64,000 nt of DNA, taken from contig NZ_CALUCS010000003.1 in assembly GCF_943914615.1 (NCBI RefSeq), positions 86,424 to 150,423 on the forward strand, read 5' to 3'. Under the pieces are notes generated by a model that ran no database searches, had not been told where the DNA came from, and saw nothing but the letters and a program-made list of their open reading frames with translations. The DNA is from an uncultured Corynebacterium sp. Lineage in GTDB: Bacteria > Actinomycetota > Actinomycetes > Mycobacteriales > Mycobacteriaceae. Numbering within the stretch: position 1 is the first letter of the stretch; each line of letters opens with the position of its first letter. Positions 51,904-64,000 of the stretch are shown here, one piece after another. The translations under genes were made by a program, and so were the position numbers.

Positions 51904-54900
51904 GTGCTGGAAGGACCCATCTTGGCAGTCTCCCGCCAGACCAGCTCAGTGGCCGGAATTCCCGGAGCTCCGCAGCGACACAGCTTTGCGAAGATCGACG
52001 CTCCGATCGAGGTTCCAGGCCTTCTTGACCTCCAACGAGAGTCCTTCGCTTGGCTCGTTGGCACGCCTGAGTGGCGTGCCCGCGCCCAAGCAGAGGCAGG
52101 GGAGGACGTCCGCATCATGAGCGGACTTGAGGAGATTCTCGAGGAGCTTTCTCCGATCGAGGACTACTCCGAGAACATGTCCCTCACCCTGTCTGAGCCC
52201 CGCTTCGATGACGTGAAGTCCACCATCGACGAGGCGAAGGATAAGGACATCAACTACGCGGCACCGTTGTACGTGACCGCGGAATTCACCAACTCTATGT
52301 CTGGTGAGATCAAGTCCCAGACGGTCTTCATTGGTGACTTCCCGATGATGACTGACAAGGGCACGTTCATTATCAACGGCACCGAGCGTGTCGTTGTTTC
52401 CCAGCTCGTTCGTTCCCCGGGCGTGTACTTCGATGCGTCCATCGACGCATCCACCGAGCGTCCCCTGCACTCCGTGAAGGTGATCCCTTCCCGCGGTGCG
52501 TGGCTCGAGTTCGACGTGGATAAGCGCGACACCGTCGGCGTGCGCATCGACCGCAAGCGCCGCCAGCCGGTCACCGTGCTGCTGAAGGCCCTGGGCCTGA
52601 CCACGCAGGAGATCACCGACCGCTTCGGCTTCTCCGAGCTGATGATGTCCACCCTCGAAAAGGACGGCGTGGACAACACCGACGAGGCTCTGCTGGAGAT
52701 TTACCGCAAGCAGCGCCCGGGCGAGTCCCCGACGCGCGACTCCGCGCAGGCTCTGCTGGAGAACTCCTTCTTCAAGGCGAAGCGCTACGACCTGGCCAAG
52801 GTCGGCCGCTACAAGGTTAACCGCAAGCTGGGCCTGGGTGGCGATACCGATGGCGTGATGACCCTCACCGAAGAGGACATCCTGACTACCATCGAGTACC
52901 TGGTGCGCCTGCACGCCGGTGAGAAGTCCATGACCTCCCCGGACGGCACCGAGATCCCGATCGATACCGACGACATCGACCACTTCGGCAACCGTCGTCT
53001 GCGTACCGTCGGCGAGCTGATCCAGAACCAGGTTCGCGTGGGTCTGTCCCGCATGGAGCGTGTTGTGCGTGAGCGCATGACGACCCAGGATGCGGAGTCC
53101 ATCACCCCGACCTCCCTGATCAACGTTCGCCCGGTCTCTGCGGCTATCCGCGAGTTCTTCGGCACCTCTCAGCTGTCCCAGTTCCTGGACCAGAACAACT
53201 CCCTGTCGGGCCTGACCCACAAGCGCCGTCTGTCTGCGCTGGGTCCGGGCGGCCTGTCCCGTGAGCGCGCTGGCCTGGAGGTCCGCGACGTTCACCCGTC
53301 TCACTACGGCCGCATGTGCCCGATCGAGACTCCTGAGGGGCCGAACATTGGTCTGATCGGTTCCCTGTCCTCCTACGCTCGCGTGAACCCGTTTGGCTTC
53401 ATCGAGACCCCGTACCGCAAGGTTGTGGACGGGCAGATCACCGACGAGGTCTACTACTTCACTGCGGACGAAGAGGACCGTCACGTGATTGCTCAGGCGA
53501 ACACCCCGTTCGATGAGAATCACCGGTTCACCGAGGAGCGCATTGAGGTTCGCCTGCGCGGCGGCGACGTGGAGGTCGTCCCGTACACCGAGGTGGACTA
53601 CATGGACGTGTCGCCGCGACAGATGGTTTCCGTGGCAACCGCTATGATTCCGTTCCTCGAGCATGACGATGCTAACCGTGCACTGATGGGTGCCAACATG
53701 CAGCGTCAGGCTGTGCCGCTACTGCGCTCCGAGGCCCCGTTCGTGGGTACCGGTATGGAGCTGCGTGCTGCTTATGACGCCGGCGACATGATCATTGCGC
53801 CGAAGGCTGGCGTGGTCGAGTACGTCTCCGCCGACTACATCACCGTCATGGATGACGAGGGTGTGCGCGACACCTTTATGCTGCGCAAGTTCGAGCGCAC
53901 CAACCAGGGCACCTGCTACAACCAGACCCCGCTGGTGGACGAAGGCGACCGCGTTGAGGCTGGCCAGGTTCTGGCCGACGGCCCGGGCACCGACAACGGT
54001 GAGATGGCACTGGGCAAGAACCTGCTGGTTGCCTTCATGCCGTGGGAAGGCCACAACTACGAGGACGCCATCATCCTCAACCAGCGCATCGTGGAGGAAG
54101 ACATCCTCACCTCGATCCACATCGAGGAACACGAGATTGATGCTCGCGATACCAAGCTGGGCCCAGAGGAGATTACCCGCGAGATCCCGAACGTCTCCGA
54201 TGACGTTCTGCGTGACCTTGACGAGCGCGGCATCGTCCGCATTGGTGCCGACGTCCGCGCCGGCGACATCCTGGTGGGTAAGGTCACCCCGAAGGGTGAG
54301 ACCGAGCTGACCCCGGAGGAGCGCCTGCTGCGCGCCATCTTTGGTGAGAAGGCTCGCGAGGTGCGCGATACCTCCATGAAGGTGCCGCACGGTGAGACCG
54401 GTAAGGTCATCGGCGTGTCCCGCTTCTCCCGCGAGGATGACGACGACCTGGCGCCGGGCGTCAACGAGATGATCCGCGTCTACGTGGCTCAGAAGCGCAA
54501 GATCCAGGACGGCGATAAGCTCGCTGGCCGCCACGGCAACAAGGGTGTTGTGGGCAAGATCCTGCCGCCGGAGGATATGCCGTTCATGGAGGATGGCACC
54601 CCGGTCGACATCATCCTCAACACCCACGGTGTGCCGCGTCGTATGAACATCGGTCAGGTTCTCGAGGTTCACCTCGGCTGGCTGGCGCACGCTGGTTGGA
54701 AGATCGACACCGAGGATCCGGCCAACGCCGACCTGCTGAAGAAGCTGCCGGAAGAGCTCTACGACGTCCCGCCGGAGTCGCTCACCGCAACCCCGGTCTT
54801 CGACGGCGCTACCAACGAAGAGATCTCCCGCCTACTGGCTTCCTCCAAGCCGAACCGCGATGGTGACGTCATGGTGGATGAGCACGGTAAGGCCCGCCTC

Positions 54901-55410
54901 TTCGACGGCCGCTCCGGCGAGCCGTACATGTACCCGGTGTCCGTCGGCTACATGTACATGCTCAAGCTGCACCACTTGGTTGACGAGAAGATTCACGCTC
55001 GTTCCACCGGTCCGTACTCCATGATTACCCAGCAGCCGCTGGGTGGTAAGGCACAGTTCGGTGGCCAGCGCTTCGGTGAGATGGAGGTGTGGGCAATGCA
55101 GGCATACGGTGCCGCCTACACCCTGCAGGAGCTCCTGACCATCAAGTCCGACGACGTGGTTGGTCGTGTGAAGGTGTACGAGGCGATTGTGAAGGGCGAG
55201 AACATTCCGGATCCTGGTATCCCGGAGTCCTTCAAGGTCCTTCTGAAGGAGCTGCAGTCGCTGTGCCTGAACGTTGAGGTTCTGGCCGCCGACGGCACCC
55301 CGATGGAGCTGTCCTCCGACGATGACGATGAACTGGAGAACGCTAACGCGGCTCTGGGCATCAACCTGTCCCGTGACGAGCGTCCGGATGCTGACATGGA
55401 TGTCAGCTAG
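51904..55410 (+). CDS. rpoB: DNA-directed RNA polymerase subunit beta
   Basis: About 1168 residues. The N-terminus LEGPILAVSRQTSSVAGIPG matches corynebacterial RpoB. The rifampicin region reads GTSQLSQFLDQNNSLSGLTH then KRRLSALGPGG: the Asp, His and Ser most often changed in resistant strains are intact, so the gene looks wild type there. DGDKLAGRHGNKGVVGKILP and YMYMLKLHHLVDEKIHARS are active-site and C-terminal marks. The start is uncertain: GTG 51904 gives the usual database N-terminus, but GGAAGGA lies 7 bases before TTG 51922, and GTG 51889 is also in frame. Confidence 0.97.
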   Translation: MLEGPILAVSRQTSSVAGIPGAPQRHSFAKIDAPIEVPGLLDLQRESFAWLVGTPEWRARAQAEAGEDVRIMSGLEEILEELSPIEDYSENMSLTLSEPRFDDVKSTIDEAKDKDINYAAPLYVTAEFTNSMSGEIKSQTVFIGDFPMMTDKGTFIINGTERVVVSQLVRSPGVYFDASIDASTERPLHSVKVIPSRGAWLEFDVDKRDTVGVRIDRKRRQPVTVLLKALGLTTQEITDRFGFSELMMSTLEKDGVDNTDEALLEIYRKQRPGESPTRDSAQALLENSFFKAKRYDLAKVGRYKVNRKLGLGGDTDGVMTLTEEDILTTIEYLVRLHAGEKSMTSPDGTEIPIDTDDIDHFGNRRLRTVGELIQNQVRVGLSRMERVVRERMTTQDAESITPTSLINVRPVSAAIREFFGTSQLSQFLDQNNSLSGLTHKRRLSALGPGGLSRERAGLEVRDVHPSHYGRMCPIETPEGPNIGLIGSLSSYARVNPFGFIETPYRKVVDGQITDEVYYFTADEEDRHVIAQANTPFDENHRFTEERIEVRLRGGDVEVVPYTEVDYMDVSPRQMVSVATAMIPFLEHDDANRALMGANMQRQAVPLLRSEAPFVGTGMELRAAYDAGDMIIAPKAGVVEYVSADYITVMDDEGVRDTFMLRKFERTNQGTCYNQTPLVDEGDRVEAGQVLADGPGTDNGEMALGKNLLVAFMPWEGHNYEDAIILNQRIVEEDILTSIHIEEHEIDARDTKLGPEEITREIPNVSDDVLRDLDERGIVRIGADVRAGDILVGKVTPKGETELTPEERLLRAIFGEKAREVRDTSMKVPHGETGKVIGVSRFSREDDDDLAPGVNEMIRVYVAQKRKIQDGDKLAGRHGNKGVVGKILPPEDMPFMEDGTPVDIILNTHGVPRRMNIGQVLEVHLGWLAHAGWKIDTEDPANADLLKKLPEELYDVPPESLTATPVFDGATNEEISRLLASSKPNRDGDVMVDEHGKARLFDGRSGEPYMYPVSVGYMYMLKLHHLVDEKIHARSTGPYSMITQQPLGGKAQFGGQRFGEMEVWAMQAYGAAYTLQELLTIKSDDVVGRVKVYEAIVKGENIPDPGIPESFKVLLKELQSLCLNVEVLAADGTPMELSSDDDDELENANAALGINLSRDERPDADMDVS

Positions 55411-55544
55411 GGCGTTGACGACCCTAAACATCTGACTTTCGTACATTCGCCGTACTTTCGGCGTCTGAGCCCGACAAACAACACAGCTTAAGACGCCGTA
55501 ACTACCCAAAGCCCTCCGGAATGAGGAGGGGAAAGGAAGTCCAC

Positions 55545-59516
<3,972 letters not shown>

Positions 59517-59584
59517 TTCTGATCTGCCGAGTGGTTGCCCGCAACTGGCGGGCGGCTAGCAGCCTTTAGCGGGCGTTTCCCCTT

Positions 59585-59637
59585 GTACTAGAGGTCTTGT
59601 GCTTAAAGACCTCGTACTGCGGGCGGCGCCCGCTTTT
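59585..59637 (+). terminator. Tandem hairpins and terminator after rpoC
   Basis: GAGGTCTT (59591-59598) pairs with AAGACCTC (59606-59613), extended by GTAC on each side. Then GCGGGC (59619-59624) pairs with GCCCGC (59628-59633) followed by TTTT. Confidence 0.75.
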
Positions 59638-59674
59638 GCGTGTCTGCGGCATGCGGTGCTCTATGATGTGCTGC

Positions 59675-59869
59675 ATGGGTATGATGTTTCGCAATTCCAA
59701 GAAGTTCGGTCCGTTCCGCATTAACACCTCTTCCGGTGGCGTAGGCGGATCCACTCGTGTTGGGCCGATGCGCATTACGCAGCGCGCTGATGGCCGCCAG
59801 TCCGTGACAATCCGTACCCCGATCCGCGGTCTGAACTTCACTAAGACCTTCGGCAGCAAGCGCCGCTAA
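59675..59869 (+). CDS. DUF4236-like small basic protein
   Basis: 64 residues, starting Met-Gly-Met-Met-Phe-Arg and continuing KKFGPFRINTSSGGVGGSTR. The Gly/Ser turn and the basic FRxSxKxGPxRIN-type start resemble DUF4236. There is no ribosome-binding site, but TATGAT (59662-59667) ends 7 bases before ATG 59675, so it is probably leaderless. It lies after the rpoC terminator and overlaps the hrpB stop by four bases tail to tail. Confidence 0.75.
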   Translation: MGMMFRNSKKFGPFRINTSSGGVGGSTRVGPMRITQRADGRQSVTIRTPIRGLNFTKTFGSKRR

Positions 59870-62241
59870 CTACCTAGCGCCCGCTTCGTCTTCTTCGTTG
59901 CCGTTGCCGACCACGGATCCTCGGGCCACGGGTGCTTCGGATAGCGCCCGCGCATGTCCTTACGCACGCCCTGGTAGGGGCCATCCCAGAAGCTCTTCAG
60001 ATCGTCGGTGACGGCCAGCTCGCGTCCCGCTGGCGATAGTAGGTGGAACAGAACTTTTTTCCCTGCGATGGTGGGGGATTCCGCCAGCCCGAAGCATTCC
60101 TGCAGCTTAACGCGCACAATCGGCCGCCCGGTTTCGTAGTGAACCTTCGGAGCTGATCCGCTGGGTACTTCCAGTCGTTCCGGCGCGAGCTCGTCCATCT
60201 GCCCTGCCTCGGGCCACGGCAGTTGCCGCATGATCGCCTGGTAAGCGCTGATGTCGGCGATCCTTTCGCCCGCCACAACCCGTTCGGCCTCGGGCGTGTA
60301 GTCGCCTGCCGCCAGGTCCGGCCACGGTTCGCCGAGCTGCTCACGGAGGTAGTCGACTCTTTCCTTTATTCTTGACGCCCCCTCCGTCATCCGCAGCCAC
60401 CCGAGCCCCTCGGCAGCCAAGGCCGAGATGGCCTGGGTTCTCTCTTCTACACCCAGCTGGTCGATGGAGACTGGGGTGCTGGATAGCTCGATGGCTCCGA
60501 GGCGGCGGGTGCGCCGTGCGCGGAGCTTCCCATCGGCAGTATGTGCGGTGACGTCCTCCTGCACCTGCGCTAGGTCCGGTTCGTCTAGGCGGGCGGCCGC
60601 ACGGATCAGGGGAGTGCGGCCCAGCTGAACCTCTGCCACTGCCAGCCATTCGGAGCCGCCGAGACGGCGGCGTAGCTCCGGCGCGAGGGTGGCGCGGGTG
60701 CCGGAGGCCAGCAGATACTCGGCATCCTCGCCGCTACCGCCGCTATTCACCAGCTTCGCTACGCGGTCGGGGTATGCGGAGGCGACAACCTCGCCGGGCG
60801 TGGCCGGGCCTTGATCGTCCACCATCCGCGCGAAGCGGCGCACCTCTGAGGCCTGAGGCTTCGCCTCGGCGAGATCTCCCTGCAGGCCAGTCGACAGCGC
60901 GGCCACAACCTCGGCGGCGCCTGAGCCGTGGGCCAGTAGTGCCGCCCCCAGGCGTGGGTCGGCGGGAATGCGCGCGAGCTTCTGACCCGTCGCGGTAATC
61001 GTGCCGTTTCCGTCTAAGGCATCTAAAGCTTGCAGCTCCTGGTTGGCGTCGGTGAGGGTTGCGGCCGGAGGGGCGTCCAGAAGAGAAATATCGGGCGAAC
61101 CCCAAGCAGCGAGGGTCAGGGCGGCGGCGACGAGGTCCGATGAGAGGATCTCAGGGGTGATGTCGGGCGCGAAGTGGGAGTAATCGGCTGCGGAGTAGGC
61201 GCGGTAGACCTGGCCGGGGCCGAGGCGACCGGCACGGCCGGCGCGCTGATCGGCGCTGGCTTTGGAGGTGGAGGTGGTGACCAGACCCGTCATTCCGCGA
61301 GCTTGGTCGCGGCGGGGAGTACGGGAAAGACCAGCGTCGACGACCGCGTGCACGCCGGGGACGGTCAGCGAGGACTCGGCGATGGAGGTGGCGACGACGA
61401 TGGGGGAGCGGCCGGTCAGGGCGGCATCTTGTTCGCGTGAATCCAGGCCGCCGTGGAGCGGGGCGGAATCGGGCAGGTGAGAGCTCACCCAGTCGATCTC
61501 CTTGCGGCCGGGCACGAAGACCAGCGTGCGGTGGTCAGGATGGCCGGAATCAAGATGGTGCGAGTGAGCCTGCAGGGCGAGGTTCGCGACGTGGCGGTAG
61601 AACGTGGGCGAGCCCTGGGCGCGCTCGGGATGCGGGTGGTATGTGACCTCGAGCGGATGGGTGACCGCTGGGGTGGAGACGACCTGCGCGCCCAGATAGT
61701 CGGCGAGCTTCTGTGTGTCGACGGTAGCGGACATCGCGCAGAGGTAGAGCTCCCCGGCGGGGTCGCCTTCGCGCAGCAGGGCGACTTCCTGGCACATGGC
61801 GAGCACGAGGTCCGAATCCAGTTGACGCTCGTGGACTTCGTCGATGAGTACCGCGCCCACGCCTTCGAGGGCGGGGTCGGCGAGGAGGCGGTTGAGGAGG
61901 ACTCCTGGGGTGACGAATTCCACGAGGCTGCCGGGGTGGTGTTCGCCGCGGATGCTGTAGCCGACGCGGTCGCCTACGCGGGTGCCGTCAAGGTGGGCGA
62001 GGCGCCGGGCGGCGGCGCGGACGGCCACACGGCGAGGCGCGGTGACAAGAACCTTCGGTGGATTGGCCGTGTGCGCTGTGTGCTGCAGCATATTGGACAG
62101 CGCGGGCGGAACGAGGGTTGTCTTGCCTGTTCCAGGGGGTGCTTCCACTACCAATGGGCCGCGCTCTGGCATGTGTGGAAGAAGCTCGGCGGCGGGGAGG
62201 CCCGCGCCGATGGTTGCAAGGTCAAACTGGAGGGAAGGCAT
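59866..62241 (-). CDS. hrpB: ATP-dependent helicase HrpB (DEAH/DEVH type)
   Basis: 791 residues. Motif I is EAPPGTGKTTLVPPAL, motif II is VLIDEVHERQLDSDLVLAM (DEVH), motif III is CAMSATVDTQKLADYLG, and motif VI is QRAGRAGRLGPGQVYRAYS. The C-terminal HrpB domain (GKKVLFHLLSPAGRELAVTD and RYPKHPWPEDPW) distinguishes it from HrpA. ATG 62241 is chosen because TACAAT (62249-62254, minus strand) ends 7 bases before it; the frame is open to 62319. Its biological role is uncertain in most bacteria. Confidence 0.93.
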   Translation of the reverse strand: MPSLQFDLATIGAGLPAAELLPHMPERGPLVVEAPPGTGKTTLVPPALSNMLQHTAHTANPPKVLVTAPRRVAVRAAARRLAHLDGTRVGDRVGYSIRGEHHPGSLVEFVTPGVLLNRLLADPALEGVGAVLIDEVHERQLDSDLVLAMCQEVALLREGDPAGELYLCAMSATVDTQKLADYLGAQVVSTPAVTHPLEVTYHPHPERAQGSPTFYRHVANLALQAHSHHLDSGHPDHRTLVFVPGRKEIDWVSSHLPDSAPLHGGLDSREQDAALTGRSPIVVATSIAESSLTVPGVHAVVDAGLSRTPRRDQARGMTGLVTTSTSKASADQRAGRAGRLGPGQVYRAYSAADYSHFAPDITPEILSSDLVAAALTLAAWGSPDISLLDAPPAATLTDANQELQALDALDGNGTITATGQKLARIPADPRLGAALLAHGSGAAEVVAALSTGLQGDLAEAKPQASEVRRFARMVDDQGPATPGEVVASAYPDRVAKLVNSGGSGEDAEYLLASGTRATLAPELRRRLGGSEWLAVAEVQLGRTPLIRAAARLDEPDLAQVQEDVTAHTADGKLRARRTRRLGAIELSSTPVSIDQLGVEERTQAISALAAEGLGWLRMTEGASRIKERVDYLREQLGEPWPDLAAGDYTPEAERVVAGERIADISAYQAIMRQLPWPEAGQMDELAPERLEVPSGSAPKVHYETGRPIVRVKLQECFGLAESPTIAGKKVLFHLLSPAGRELAVTDDLKSFWDGPYQGVRKDMRGRYPKHPWPEDPWSATATKKTKRALGS
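60366..60380 (-). repeat. Dispersed motif copy 8 (exact)
   Basis: Exact copy of GGGCGTCAANAATAA on the minus strand, in hrpB. It has the same 15 bases (GGGCGTCAAGAATAA) as copy 1. Confidence 0.5.
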
Positions 62242-62254
62242 CGGGATGATTGTA

Positions 62255-62616
62255 GGCACGGCGCCAGCCTGGCAGTGACTAAGAACGCTATTCAAACGGG
62301 AATTTGGTAGCGCAGGCAAGGTGTATTAAGCTTTTCGACCGTAGATTGTATTGTCTCCGCTGGTGCAGTGGCGGCCACAAGCTAACCGAGTTAGCGCAGG
62401 CCGGTTGTGCAGCTGGGGTGCGATGCAGGATCTCCACGTTATTGCGTGGGGTGATACACCACGGAAGAGGCCCCGTAAGGAAGAGCCCCTTATTTTTCGT
62501 GTGTGCAGATCCTTTTTGAGATCCTCAACCTACAGATGCTCAACCTGCAGGGCGGTCACTTCTGAAGCGGCGGCACTGCGCAACTGCACCGAAAAGAACC
62601 GAAAGAAAGTTCATCT
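62255..62616 (+). promoter_or_regulatory. Promoter and leader region of the rpsL operon
   Basis: No gene is seen. Candidate promoter elements lie at 62324-62354 (TATTAA, TAGATT, TATTGT), with no clear best pair. A hairpin CCACG/CGTGG lies around 62436-62452. The leader of well over 200 bases ends with AAAGAAAG before rpsL. A ribosomal-protein autoregulatory fold is possible but not shown. Confidence 0.4.
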
Positions 62617-62988
62617 ATGCCAACTATTCAGCAGCTGGTCCGCAAGGGCCGCCACAGCAAGAAGTCCGAGGTTGCCACGGCAGCCCTGAAGGGCTCCCCG
62701 CAGCGCCGTGGCGTGTGCACCCGCGTGTACACCACCACCCCGAAGAAGCCGAACTCCGCACTGCGTAAGGTTGCCCGTGTTCGCCTGACCTCCGGTATCG
62801 AGGTTTCCGCCTACATCCCGGGTGAGGGTCACAACCTGCAGGAGCACTCCATGGTGCTCGTCCGCGGTGGTCGTGTGAAGGACCTCCCGGGTGTTCGTTA
62901 CAAGATCGTGCGTGGTTCCCTCGACACCCAGGGTGTCAAGGACCGCAAGCAGGCACGTTCCCGCTACGGCGCTAAGAAGGAGAAGTAA
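62617..62988 (+). CDS. rpsL: 30S ribosomal protein S12
   Basis: 123 residues. MPTIQQLVRKGRHSKKSEVA opens the protein, with TTPKKPNSALRKVARVRLT and EGHNLQEHSMVLVRGGRVKD following. The two lysines whose change gives streptomycin resistance (in TPKKPNS and GRVKDLPG) are intact. rpsG starts three bases after the stop. Confidence 0.98.
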   Translation: MPTIQQLVRKGRHSKKSEVATAALKGSPQRRGVCTRVYTTTPKKPNSALRKVARVRLTSGIEVSAYIPGEGHNLQEHSMVLVRGGRVKDLPGVRYKIVRGSLDTQGVKDRKQARSRYGAKKEK

Positions 62989-62991
62989 ACA

Positions 62992-63462
62992 ATGCCACGT
63001 AAGGGTCCAGCACCTTCCCGACAGCTAGTCAAGGATCCAGTTTACGGCGACGTTCTCGTCTCCCAGCTGGTGAACAAGGTTCTCCTTGACGGTAAGAAGT
63101 CCACCGCAGAGCGCATCGTCTACGGCGCGCTGGAGCAGTGCCGCGAGAAGACCGGCACCGATCCGATCCTCACCCTGAAGAAGGCTCTCGACAACGTCAA
63201 GCCCGCTCTTGAGGTTCGCTCCCGCCGTGTTGGTGGCGCCACCTACCAGGTTCCGGTTGAGGTTCGCCCCGGCCGTTCCACCACTCTGGCACTGCGTTGG
63301 CTGGTGACCTTCACCCGCCAGCGTCGTGAGAACACCATGACCGAGCGTCTCGCCAACGAGATCCTGGACGCATCCAACGGCCTGGGTGCATCCGTGAAGC
63401 GTCGCGAAGACACTCACAAGATGGCAGAGGCTAACCGCGCCTTCGCCCACTACCGCTGGTAG
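62992..63462 (+). CDS. rpsG: 30S ribosomal protein S7
   Basis: 156 residues. MPRKGPAPSRQLVKDPVYGD is the family N-terminus; VKPALEVRSRRVGGATYQVP and ETHKMAEANRAF-like ending (here DTHKMAEANRAFAHYRW) are conserved. S7 nucleates the 30S head and contacts mRNA at the exit channel. Confidence 0.98.
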   Translation: MPRKGPAPSRQLVKDPVYGDVLVSQLVNKVLLDGKKSTAERIVYGALEQCREKTGTDPILTLKKALDNVKPALEVRSRRVGGATYQVPVEVRPGRSTTLALRWLVTFTRQRRENTMTERLANEILDASNGLGASVKRREDTHKMAEANRAFAHYRW

Positions 63463-63706
63463 CAGCGACTCTATAGCCTCACCGCCCAAACTTCATATCC
63501 GGGTAGTGGGGCTATAGTTTTTATTGACCGCGTGAGGGCGTCAAGAAACCCTCGACGCGACGTGACGGCACAAAGCTGGCACAATAGAACGAGTACATAA
63601 TCGCCTGCGGCTTGCGGGGCTTTTTAAAGCACGTGAAGAACAACAATGTGAACAACATGGAAGTTCCGACCAAGTCGCTCAACAACGAAATGAGCGGGGT
63701 AACCCA
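63463..63706 (+). promoter_or_regulatory. Leader region before fusA
   Basis: A 244-base gap. TATAGT lies at 63513-63518 and CACAAT at 63580-63585, both possible -10 boxes. A weak dispersed-motif relative, GAGGGCGTCAAGAAACC, lies at 63534-63550. A GC-rich segment followed by CTTTTTAAAG is near 63610-63630. Confidence 0.4.
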
Positions 63707-64000
63707 GTGGCACTTGAAGCGTTGACCGACCTGAACAAGGTCCGCAACATCGGCATCATGGCGCACATCGATGCTGGTAAGACCACCACCACGGAGCGCA
63801 TCCTTTTCTACACCGGCATCAACCGTAAGGTCGGTGAGACCCACGATGGCGCCTCCACGATGGACTGGATGGAGCAGGAGAAGGAGCGCGGAATTACCAT
63901 TACTTCCGCCGCGACCACCTGTTTCTGGGAAGGCAACCAGATCAACATCATCGACACCCCGGGTCACGTGGACTTCACCGTTGAGGTGGAGCGCTCCCTG
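63707..64000 (+). CDS. fusA: Elongation factor G, 3' end missing
   Basis: 98 codons are present up to the window edge. MALEALTDLNKVRNIGIMAH is followed by the P-loop HIDAGKTTTTERILFYTG, switch regions including STMDWMEQEKERGITITSAA, and the G3 motif DTPGHVDF. EF-G is the GTPase that moves tRNAs and mRNA through the ribosome. GTG 63707 is chosen for the family N-terminus; the site upstream (GCGGGGT) is weak. Confidence 0.96.
   Translation, partial: MALEALTDLNKVRNIGIMAHIDAGKTTTTERILFYTGINRKVGETHDGASTMDWMEQEKERGITITSAATTCFWEGNQINIIDTPGHVDFTVEVERSL

Noticed and set aside
53130..53270. Possible rifampicin-resistance change in rpoB (Leu in SQFLDQNN, Ser in QNNSLSG)
   Set aside because: The Asp, His and Ser residues most tied to resistance are wild type; the Leu and Ser differences look like normal genus variation.
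62617..62988. Streptomycin-resistance change in rpsL
   Set aside because: Both key lysines are present.

Overview
The window is high-GC actinobacterial DNA and most resembles a Corynebacterium chromosome, probably one of the lipid-requiring species; the species call is an inference from gene content. The supporting signs are a DtxR-type iron box, an actinobacterial rplJ leader, a mycobacterial/corynebacterial order of heme, cytochrome c and menaquinone genes, MgtA-type lipoglycan mannosyltransferase, and RpoB/RpoC/NusG of corynebacterial type. The left end cuts hemB and the right end cuts fusA.

Layout. 1-7032: heme genes hemB and hemL, enclosing two membrane proteins and a P-type ATPase homologue that has lost its catalytic residues. 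7034-11397: a system II cytochrome c maturation set (thioredoxin lipoprotein, CcdA, ResB, CcsB). 11446-19670: a cupin, the dTDP-rhamnose genes rmlB, rmlC and rmlA, and an iron-siderophore ABC operon (13071-16978) lying between rmlB and rmlC behind a DtxR box. 19671-34969: a menaquinone cluster (menA, menE, menB, menC, menD, menG, a MenJ-like reductase and a long-chain prenyl diphosphate synthase) with mgtA, a DoxX protein, an RluA-type pseudouridine synthase and small membrane proteins. 35092-36238: four tRNA genes (Tyr, Thr, Met, Trp). 36279-39041: secE, nusG, rplK, rplA. 39227-47973: an operon of three surface-anchored repeat proteins and a complete metal-type ABC transporter. 48002-64000: a lipase-like gene, rplJ-rplL with a leader, a DUF3068 protein, rpoB, rpoC, a DUF4236 protein, hrpB on the other strand, then rpsL, rpsG and fusA.

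How the genes fit together. The heme, cytochrome c and menaquinone blocks together serve aerobic respiration: heme and menaquinone are made, and heme is attached to apocytochrome outside the membrane. The rml genes supply rhamnose for the arabinogalactan linker and mgtA supplies lipoglycan. The siderophore operon and the anchored-repeat operon are two metal-uptake systems under visibly different operators.

The most promising unexplained system is the anchored-repeat operon. Six copies of a surface domain with paired histidines (HxHxxW/F) are spread over three exported proteins and are also inserted into the transporter's own binding protein. Its promoter overlaps a Zur-like palindrome. Other points of interest are the catalytically dead P-type ATPase, a dispersed motif GGGCGTCAANAATAA found four times exactly and four times with changes, and a series of leaderless genes with a -10 box about 7 bases from the start codon, which exposes a 39-residue small gene.
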